From: Denitrovibrio acetiphilus DSM 12809 | GTDB lineage: Bacteria > Chrysiogenota > Deferribacteres > Deferribacterales > Geovibrionaceae | Assembly: GCF_000025725.1 (NCBI RefSeq) | Contig: NC_013943.1 | Location: 1,426,001-1,490,000, forward strand | Direction: 5' to 3' | Length of the DNA stretch: 64,000 nt | In this document: positions 1 to 9,000 of the stretch, piece after piece | How positions within the stretch are numbered: the stretch's first letter is position 1 | Layout of the letters: every line of letters starts with the position of its first letter | Notes under the pieces: model-generated | The model's database searches: none | Seen by the model: only the letters and a program-made list of their open reading frames with translations | What the model was told of the DNA's origin: nothing | Translations under genes and position numbers: made by a program

Positions 1-1469
1 ATGGACGTCTTGCAGAGCTTATTCAAATGGCGAATTTTCCTATACTTTCTTCTAATATGACTCCTGAAGAGGCAAGCCCTCTTTATGCTGTTAAAGATGA
101 TATAAAACCCTACATTATCAAAGAAATAGATGGTGAAAAAGTTGGCATTATCGGGATATTGAAAGTTGAGAAAACAAAAAATTCATCCTTTGTTTCCGAT
201 GATGTAACATTCACAGAAGAGATAGAAGCAGCGAATGAAGCTGTTGCAGAGCTTGAAGCTCAGAATGTTAATAAAATAATTCTTGTGAGCCACGTGGGCT
301 ACTATAATGACATAATCTTTGCTCAGAACGTACCAGGTCTGGACATAATTGTAGGCGGAGATACACACAATCTTATAGGTGATGAGGCACAGCTTGAGAA
401 AATAGGGCTGGCTCAGTCTTATGCCAATGACCAGACAGGACCATTTGACGGATACACTCATGACGGAATATCTGATATTGATACAATAGGCGAATACCCG
501 ACACTTGTCACAGGTCCCACAGGAGACCCTGTATATGTTGTTACAGCATGGTGCTATGCCAGAGCTGTGGGCATCCTTGATGTGGATTTCACAGCTGAGG
601 GTATAGTTGAAAAGGTTGGAGGTAATATAGTTATCCCCGTAAGTGATACTTTTCTCCGTAAAGATGCGAGTGATGCATATGTCGAAGTGTCTGCTGATGT
701 GAAGGCAGAAATTTTACAGACCATAGACGCTGATCCTATTCTCAGAGTTGCGGATGTGAACCCGACAATAGAAAATATTATTGCACCTTACAAAGCTGAG
801 ATGGAAGCTACTCAGAATGAAGTTGTTGGTGAAATCACTGTAACAATGGATAACACAAGAATTCCTACCGCTTTTGCCTCAGGTGACACACCTTCAGGAA
901 GTTATGCCGGACAGGTGGTAGCGGATGCTTTTAAAAATACTAATCCGGCAATTGATGTTGCCATTCAGAATGCGGGTGGTGTAAGGGCTTCACTCCTTCA
1001 AGGGGACATAACAATGGCACAGATTATTGAGGTTCTGCCTTTTTCAAATACAGTAGTAATGATAGATATGAAAGGTTCTGATATTGTTAAAGTCCTTAAC
1101 GAAGGAGCATATTATTCATTACATTCAGGTTCAACAGGTGCTTTCCCTTATGCTTCAGGGCTCCGGTATGATGTAAACCTGAGCGGAGGAGAATATGGCG
1201 TGATCACTGACGTTGAAGTTCAAGACAGATTAACGGGTGTCTGGTCAAATATAGAAAATGACACGATATATACGGTGTCAACAAACTCATTTACTGCTCA
1301 GGGAAAGGACAATTACCTTACTTTTGCTGAAGTCAGAGAAGATGACCCCACAGTGTATGAAGATACGTCAATTTTATATTATGTACCCCTTGTGGACTAT
1401 ATAAAAGATTTAGGTATACTCCCTGCACTTGACAAAGACAGTTACTGTCTTAAATCTGTCTCAAACTAG
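1..1469 (+). CDS. 5'-nucleotidase / metallophosphatase, 5' end missing
   Basis: The reading frame is open from the first bases of the window, so the true start lies upstream and the first ATG (27) is internal. What remains is the end of the calcineurin-like metallophosphatase domain, including a GGDTH motif (metal-binding loop), followed by a complete 5'-nucleotidase C-terminal substrate domain with NAGGVRASLLQGDIT and ASGLRYDVN-type segments. UshA-family enzymes are usually periplasmic and release nucleosides and phosphate from nucleotides or UDP-sugars. The N-terminal DxH and GNHE motifs and any signal peptide fall outside the window. A hairpin follows the stop. Family assignment is firm; the substrate is not determined. 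Confidence 0.9.
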   Translation, partial: GRLAELIQMANFPILSSNMTPEEASPLYAVKDDIKPYIIKEIDGEKVGIIGILKVEKTKNSSFVSDDVTFTEEIEAANEAVAELEAQNVNKIILVSHVGYYNDIIFAQNVPGLDIIVGGDTHNLIGDEAQLEKIGLAQSYANDQTGPFDGYTHDGISDIDTIGEYPTLVTGPTGDPVYVVTAWCYARAVGILDVDFTAEGIVEKVGGNIVIPVSDTFLRKDASDAYVEVSADVKAEILQTIDADPILRVADVNPTIENIIAPYKAEMEATQNEVVGEITVTMDNTRIPTAFASGDTPSGSYAGQVVADAFKNTNPAIDVAIQNAGGVRASLLQGDITMAQIIEVLPFSNTVVMIDMKGSDIVKVLNEGAYYSLHSGSTGAFPYASGLRYDVNLSGGEYGVITDVEVQDRLTGVWSNIENDTIYTVSTNSFTAQGKDNYLTFAEVREDDPTVYEDTSILYYVPLVDYIKDLGILPALDKDSYCLKSVSN

Positions 1470-1489
1470 ATTATAGGATATCATTATTT

Positions 1490-1523
1490 AACTGCCGGAT
1501 ATCGTTTCTGATACCCGGCAGTT
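1490..1523. terminator. Hairpin between convergent genes
   Basis: AACTGCCGG (1490-1498) pairs with CCGGCAGTT (1515-1523) around a 16-nt loop. It lies between the 5'-nucleotidase stop and the convergent phospholipase-like gene. The T-run is weak on both sides, so it may act as a bidirectional terminator but is not a textbook one. Confidence 0.6.
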
Positions 1524-1549
1524 CTGTGTTTAGTTATTATGTATCTTTT

Positions 1550-3028
1550 TCAGGTGTTAAGGCTCGCAGCTTCACCGCTGTTGCTGATAAATCTGCCGGA
1601 AGCTTTTGAACCTATAGCTTTGCCTTGTTCCGGTGCGTTGCTCCCACCGAATAACCATTTAATTTCACCGACGTTGTGTGACGAAGCAGCCCAGCCTTGC
1701 AGAACCAGATTTTCATCAACACCTATTTGTCCTATTTGCAACCATTCACTGCCGTTGACAGAATAGCTTGCTACTCCCCATTTTCCGCTATTCTGAATAT
1801 CCAGTTTCAACCATATTGGTGTGTTATCGCTCACTATAGGTTTTCCATTAACTCCATTTGGTATTGCTGCATCGATATTGCTCGTACTGTTGCCGCTCCG
1901 GCTCCTGTATTGAATCCGGATTTTATGGTCTCCTGTCTGGAATACAGCGATATAAGACGCAGAATCAGAGATACTGCTTCTTGCCATAATTCCACCTTTG
2001 ATCCACCCGTTAACATGTGACTGCTGATTAGAAACAAAAGCTGTTAACGTATTATCATCTGAGGTTTCAACATTATTGTACTGAAAGTAAAAACTGTCAT
2101 TTTTGCTCCATATGTCACCAGAGTTTACTTTGATAGCATAAAGATGCCCCGGCTCTGTAAGGTCACTTCCCAGCTCAACATTAATACCGCTAAAAGGATA
2201 ACCTGTTTCTGGCAGGTCTGTTCTTGCCCACTCATCTTGATATACATTTACCTTATTAGTTCCGAGGTGATTAGCATTGCTGTCCCAGCCGACATTCCAA
2301 CTGCTTTCAGAATTCAGACCGTAAGCACGGCTGACAAATCCGGCATCAAAAACATCCTTAGCAAGGGCGGTGTGACTGGAGGACAGATTAAACATGACAG
2401 CATAACTATGACTTATAATGCCGTCAGCACTGGACAGCTCAGGAGCAACGAAACATAAACGTTCGTTGGCTGTGGCACCGTTTTCAACATATTGATTAAG
2501 CACTGAGCTTATTGATGAAAGATCACCTGTTGTACATCCGAATATAAATTTACCCTGAAGACTTTCCAGAGAAGGCCAGTTATAGGCTGCTACTGCTGCC
2601 TGAAGGTTTTGTTCACTGCCGATCAAATCCGGTGGCCCCCATATGTTTTCCCTGCCTAGCTCGGATATGATCAATTCATCCAGTGACTCTGGTGTCTGAT
2701 CTCTGCTGGTGACGAAATTATCTTTCAGGTCAACCCATATGGTTACAACTTCATGATCAGGTACTGCCATGTGAAATGACTTTAATACTGCCAGTGCGTC
2801 TGTAAAGGTGTTTACAGAACTCTCCTGATCAACAACAGAAGCATGATAAACATACCAGTCCCCCATAAGCTGGGGCCATAGCGCACTGTTGTTGCTACTG
2901 TGAATATCAATTTCCATAGAACGCAAACGCCAATAGAGTGCCTGACCAGTATAGCTTTCCTGACGCTGATAAGAATTATGTGAGCTCTTCTGCCTGACCT
3001 GATTATATCTGATATCTGCATATTTCAT
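1550..3028 (-). CDS. Phosphoinositide phospholipase C-like phosphodiesterase with C-terminal lectin-like domain
   Basis: The protein has 492 residues from the ATG at 3028, which has AGGAG 8 nt upstream; an in-frame TTG at 3052 lacks this. Residues about 10-290 look like the Ca2+-dependent PI-PLC family: KSSHNSY (His17), EIDIHSS (Asp41), WYVYHAS (His62) and TIWVDLKD, which give the two catalytic histidines and acidic metal ligands. Residues about 310-490 resemble a concanavalin-like beta-sandwich (DUF1349/LamG type: GGIMARSS, WLKLDIQ, YSVNGSEW). No signal peptide or membrane segment is visible. It lies 55 nt downstream of the giant RHS gene, where an immunity or accessory gene would normally sit, so it may be a co-delivered effector or a lipid/glycan-targeting partner. 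Family call good; role inferred. Confidence 0.75.
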   Translation of the reverse strand: MKYADIRYNQVRQKSSHNSYQRQESYTGQALYWRLRSMEIDIHSSNNSALWPQLMGDWYVYHASVVDQESSVNTFTDALAVLKSFHMAVPDHEVVTIWVDLKDNFVTSRDQTPESLDELIISELGRENIWGPPDLIGSEQNLQAAVAAYNWPSLESLQGKFIFGCTTGDLSSISSVLNQYVENGATANERLCFVAPELSSADGIISHSYAVMFNLSSSHTALAKDVFDAGFVSRAYGLNSESSWNVGWDSNANHLGTNKVNVYQDEWARTDLPETGYPFSGINVELGSDLTEPGHLYAIKVNSGDIWSKNDSFYFQYNNVETSDDNTLTAFVSNQQSHVNGWIKGGIMARSSISDSASYIAVFQTGDHKIRIQYRSRSGNSTSNIDAAIPNGVNGKPIVSDNTPIWLKLDIQNSGKWGVASYSVNGSEWLQIGQIGVDENLVLQGWAASSHNVGEIKWLFGGSNAPEQGKAIGSKASGRFISNSGEAASLNT

Positions 3029-3083
3029 AATTAACTCCTGAGTAAAGTTCAACGGTAGAGGGGGCGTCTCTCTCCGTGTTGTG

Positions 3084-6000
3084 CTATTCCTGACTGTTGT
3101 TCCACATTGCAGGGTTCATAACTAAAGATGCTTCCATGCCTATGCTTCCGCTCATTGAAGGATTATAAGCACGTTGACCGTAATAGGTTAACATCGGATC
3201 AGGGGATTGTGACTGGACATTGCCGCTGCTGCTGCCGGAAGAGGGCAATAGAGGCGAAACAGCTTGTTTTGCTAAAGCGCCCACTACGGTAGCGATAGTA
3301 GGCAGACTGAATTTGCCAAGAACTAAAGTCTGTAAACCTCCTGCTAAAGGTATGTTGACGTTAGGTATACGGCTGACAAATGATGGGAGAGGGATAACGC
3401 CCATAGAGCCGAAAGAGCTGTATGCATTGCTGACCTGACTGAGAGAATTTGGACTGTAAGCCCATCCGTTCCTTCCCGTTATCTCCAGATAACGTGCTGC
3501 CTGCTGAGTCGCCATTGCGCCTCCTGCTCCTGCCATACCACCGGCGATGGCGCCGCCGATAGCGCCTGTTATAGCTCCTGAAAGCAGTGATTGCTGCCAT
3601 GTTCCTGAATTCTCCACACCGAAAGCATCATTTATGAAATGCTGGCTGACCCCTTGCGTTGCTCCCACAGCCAGACCAACGGTGGCACCAACACCAGCTC
3701 CTGCTGCAACCCCAGCTGCGATACCTCCGGCTGTTGTTGTGGCTGCTGCTGCTGCGGCAGACCCAGCGGCAAATGCACCCACACCTCCGGCAGCAGATAG
3801 TGCCCCCGCTGCTGCACCGACGGCTGCCCCGGCAAAAATATAGCCCGCAAGCTTTCCTCCTGTCAGTCCTGCTTTAATACCTGTATAGGTGGCTGCTCCC
3901 GCACCTAAGACTGCCCCCACAGCCAGACCTATAAGAAGAATGACCGTAAATGTAGCCAGTTCGTCGCCTGATGGGTCAGTGAGGTTTACAGGGTTGTTTC
4001 CACTGTAAACAAATGGGCTGTTATATTGAAATTTAGGATCACATGAATAAAACCGCCCAATATTGGGGTCGTAAAATCTCGCCCGATAGTTGTACAGCAT
4101 CAGTTCGGTGTCAAACTCCTGACCTGTATAACGGTAAGAGATGAAGTCAGCATTATTGGAACTGTCTGCTATTAGCTGACCAAAAGGCATATAGTTCAGC
4201 GTGGTTTCTACATTCCCTTTTTCGGAAATAACCATGCGTACAGACCCCTGATGATCTTTTAATACATAGTGAGCGCCGTCATCGTTTATCATCGCTGTCA
4301 ATCCACCGACACCATAGATGTATTGCTTTGTTTCATTAGTAATTTCCATAATAGGACAATCGCTAAAACCGTGTACATAAAGAGTCTGGGTTCCGTCAGT
4401 TTTTCGCTTTATCACACGCTGATTAATACCATTATATGCAAATGTGAGCTCGCTTCCGTCTGTGTTGCTGACTTTGAAAGGCAGGTTATTCAACATATTA
4501 TAGCTGATCAGGTTTATGTCTGAGGTACCAGTGATATTGCCACTTTTATCATAATTAAAGCTCTGAACACTGTCTCCTGTTTTAACTGCTGTCAGCTTGT
4601 TGCTCCCCTGTTGGTAGCTGTAGTCCCTCAGCAGTTCGCCTTGTTGCAGTGTGAGGATATTACCTGCTGCATCGAAACTTAGGGGTGCACCTGTTCCTAT
4701 GCTGTAAGCCGGATTGGTAGTGTGTTGAGCAACGGTTAACTGACCTTTCGAGTCATATTGAAAGAGGTATTCAAAAGAGTTTTCCGGAGTTATTGAGTCG
4801 GTATTAGTTACTTTGGCTATATTGCCGTTAAAATATCCTGCACCTTTGTACCCGCCTGCGGTATAGCTGAATTTATGTTCCAGTATCTGTTTTTGGTCAG
4901 CATAAGAGTTATTTATGTCTGTAATCCAACCGGGCGAGTTGTAAGACATCTGCCGTAATAGAGGTTTTTCTCCGGTACAATTCAGTTTTTCATCGGCAAG
5001 ACTGCCGTCAGCATTATATCTGTATGAAGCGAATTTCTCCGGTTCATCTTTTGTGCCTATTGCAATATTTTGCCCCATATCGTTATATGTGTAACAGACT
5101 CTGGGAACCTGTGCTCCGTCAGGGTAATCAATAGCTATGATATTGCCAAGATTGTTATAAGTATATCGGCTAATCTGCTGTTTTTGATTTGGTATAGTGA
5201 GTATACACTCATTTGCCTTTCCGCAATTATCGTACCCGTAAGTATTTTCTATAATGACATTATCAGCGCTGCGCTTTTCAGTTTTCCAAAGGCGCCCCTG
5301 GAGAGTTATGTCTTCTCCGGTGCCGTCATAGCTGTTCAGGGTTTCCCAGTTGTGACTTTGAGGATAGAGAGGGTCGCTGTCTGCAATGACCTGTAACTGC
5401 GTTCCATCACCCCATTTACAGACCATTTCACCTTCTTCTGTTATACGCCCCATAGCGTCATATTTTTTGTAAAGAACAGTCCCTTTTTTAGTTGTTTCTG
5501 CCGTAGTGCTAAACCGTATACGCCCAACCTGATCATATATATATTTAGTTTCGCCGACATCAGGTGTGATACGTGATTCAAGCTGTCCCAGAAAGTTGTA
5601 TGTGTTTTGTGTTACAAAAGAATCTGCGCTGGCTGAATTAGTGAAATAATTTGGATGTAGAATCTGTATTATATTGCCTGCAGAATCAAACACCTGCTGA
5701 ACGGCATCAAGCATGCCATTTCCGTCATTTGTCTGTTTGCCCAGTGTCTGACCTTTGCGGTCGTAGATTGTGTAAACTGTTGTGTTGTTTGCATTTGTTG
5801 TTGAGGTCACAAGGAAATCACCTGCATGATAACTGATCCCTGCGACGCTTTGCTGATCTGTTACGTTATAACAAAACTGAATGTTATGCTTATTATCTCC
5901 TGTAATCGCAAAATCCTTGCCGGGGAGTCCTTTTTTCAGAGGTCTTGCCAGTGGCGAGGCTTCATAAATAGTACCACTGTATGGATACCCTTCATCTTCC

Positions 6001-9000
6001 GGATAATAGTCGCTGACTTCACCTATCATAACACCTGTAGAGCTGTCAAACCCTTTGACAAAGCTTTTTCGGTAGCCGAACAGGGTGTTGTCAAAGCCTG
6101 CGATTTTGGTTTCAGCAATAATATTATACATTGAGTCATAGAGGACATTTTTAACAAGGCACTTAGTATTATTTAGAACCTGTGACTGGATTTTCTGACC
6201 GTCTCCGTTTTTATAGTTCACAGATACCTGCGGTGCGAGGAAAGTTACTGGGTTCGAAAATTGTATATTACCCTTCGCTGAAAGGGTGAATACGCCTTTG
6301 ATTTGAGTGTCATTGATTACTGAAAATACCTGTCTGCCCCCTGCAAAGAGCAGAACAGCACCATTGAGGGGCATCAGCATAACGTTTACCGGAACTTTGC
6401 CATTTACAGTTTTGTCTGTATGGGTGGTTCCGTTCAGCACTATTTTCCAGCCGTTTTTAATGTCCCAACTGGCGTTAAGTTTGTCTCCTATGCCCAAGGA
6501 AAAAGCAGTACCAGCGCTGTCAGGTGACGAAATAGTTAGACCAATTGCATATGTGCCGGTATTTGCCGTGGATAGCCATTTTATTGTGTTTTTATTGCTG
6601 CCTGCGTGACATAACTGTCCGTTTTTTATTGCCCATGACTTATTCTGATCCCTCTGCCATGTATTCCATGTCTGTTCACCGCTTGTGAATGTCTCATAAA
6701 TTCCTCCATCTGCTGCTATTATCTCAAGATCACTTGAAGGGGTATCCTGAGGGTATTGATAAGGTGATAAATCCTGCCATTCCCGTGTGTTGTAGCTGAT
6801 TGAGCCTTTTTTAGTATTTTCCTGAGGACCGATCTCGGCAAATTTCTGACGCATACTGTCATAGGCATAACGCTTTGTATCTGCGTTACTGCCTATCGAG
6901 GCGATTTCATCGCTGTATACAGGGTCGTAAAACTTCGCCTCCATTTCACAGGCAAGGGGAACTATAAAGATATTGTTAATAAGCAGATAACCGGAATTTT
7001 TTTCGTTAGTTATTGATACAGACAGTGACTGTTCGTTACTACTGCTTTTCTTTATTACCGCCTGCCAGTAAAGCCATTTCTCTTCACCAGCGGGGATAAT
7101 AGCGATCTTTTCAGGATTATCTGAGCCAGTTTCCAGATAGACGTTTCCGCTTTCCTTAAGGAACCCTTGCGATGCTTTGATCCAGCCGGATACAATTACA
7201 GTTTCTAATTGTTGTAATGCTGCTGTTTTTTCTAACTTATTTTGTGCTTTCAGCTGGAAACAACTGCTCCCAGTATATGCATCTCCATATATTATATTGT
7301 CGCTCAGCTTAGCCTTCGAACCACTTAACTGCCACCCCTGGCAATCTTCATAAGGTTCAAAACCGATGAAGTCGCAAGTGTTTAGCCCTGGATTGTTAAA
7401 CGTTGCCACAGGCATAAGCTGATTTTTATCCCATATGGTTGTCTCTATTTGCTTCGTAATGTCTTTCTGACTGGTGATAACACCGTAAAAGGTTCTGTCC
7501 AGTACAGTATTGACCAGCTGCCATTGCTGTCCTGGAGCAGCTTTTGCCAGATTTCCTGCGTGAAGCTCGGAGCTGTTTACCTCCTGTTGTAAAACGTACG
7601 ATTCAGAGCCGGCCCAAACTGTAGGAGCTGGTGTCCCAGACTCAGGATCTTGTCTTTCATAAGGTTTATACTGCTGTAGACTGCCTGATGTGATTGTTCG
7701 TGCTTCATTGCCATCTGCGTTTGAAATTGAATCAAACTGGCTTAAGGGGAGGTCTATAATATTCTTTCCTATAAACCAGGGGTAAGCCTGAAATGCGTAT
7801 TGATAGGATTTATATACTGTTTCAACCGTGTTGTTTCTGGTTACGTTATCAAAGCATTCCTGAGTCAGCTTACCAAACCGGCTGTCATACTGGTATAAAG
7901 TCCTGACCACCAGTCCGTCCTTTGTGCTGGTGTTCTGAACGCATCTTGTATACCCACCGAACAGATTATAAGATTTTCCTGCAACGGAGATATTTGTAAA
8001 AGTGTTTAACTGCTGTTGTTCATGGTGCAGAAGTCTACCATCGGCATCAAATATCTTTTGTTCTACCTGCTGCCCATCCATAAGCACTGATGACTGATTA
8101 TCTGTTTCGAAAGTATATGCACCGCTTTGGTCAGCAATTCCGTTATAATAGAGTTGTTCGGTATAGCCAAAACGGGGACTCGAAACATCGTCAGTACCTG
8201 GATAGTAAGTACTTTTGTAATATTTGAAAACTGCTCCTGTCGGATCACATGAAGCAGTATTAATATCAAAAATAAACTTTGTAGTTGTTGCTGTATAGCC
8301 GTTGTCAATACTTATAGAGTCCACACAGTAATCCGTCATGTCGCCCTGAAGTGTATTGTCAAGATAACGGTTAAGTGTAATTGTATCTGCGCTATTGAAA
8401 TCTTTATCCAGTGGCAGATAAGTTACAAAGGTCGATAGACCTGACGGGAACTGACCATTAATGTTTGACCTGATCGAACCGTCAGCATTAATCTGCGTAA
8501 AATACCGCTGATTAAGAGTATATTGCTCACCCAGAAACTGGTTCAGCAACGGCAGCTCTGTTGTATTTTTTGCTGTGTCGCCATCGATATTCAGGTAAGA
8601 AATAAAACGAGGTCCCTGATTGATCATGCTTGTACTGTCGATATCATAGGGAACTTCCTGATAATCGCTGACGGCATTTTCCCAACTGCACTGAGAGCCG
8701 CGGTGGTAAATGCGGTTGCCCATTGTTGCAATATCAGCGCCGGCGGTGGGGAAATAGTGCCGTTTTCTGTCAGAAGTAGGATCGTTTTTGCTATAAAGAG
8801 GTACACCTTTGCTGTTCCAATCAGTCACATCTGTATTGGCGTCAAAGGCGACCAGTCTTGACTCCACAGCATATTCACGGTTGCTGGTGGCAATAGCGTA
8901 GTCATCTCCGTATGCAAACCAGTTTATATCTTTATCACTGCATGTATCACGGAAATCCAACCCGCTGTTTTGCAGCCATTGTTCTCCGTTGTACCGCAGC

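Noticed and set aside
3547-3877. Ala/Pro/Leu-rich frames on the plus strand opposite the RHS tail
   Set aside because: Low-complexity mirror of the Gly/Ala-rich coding region; no start signal.
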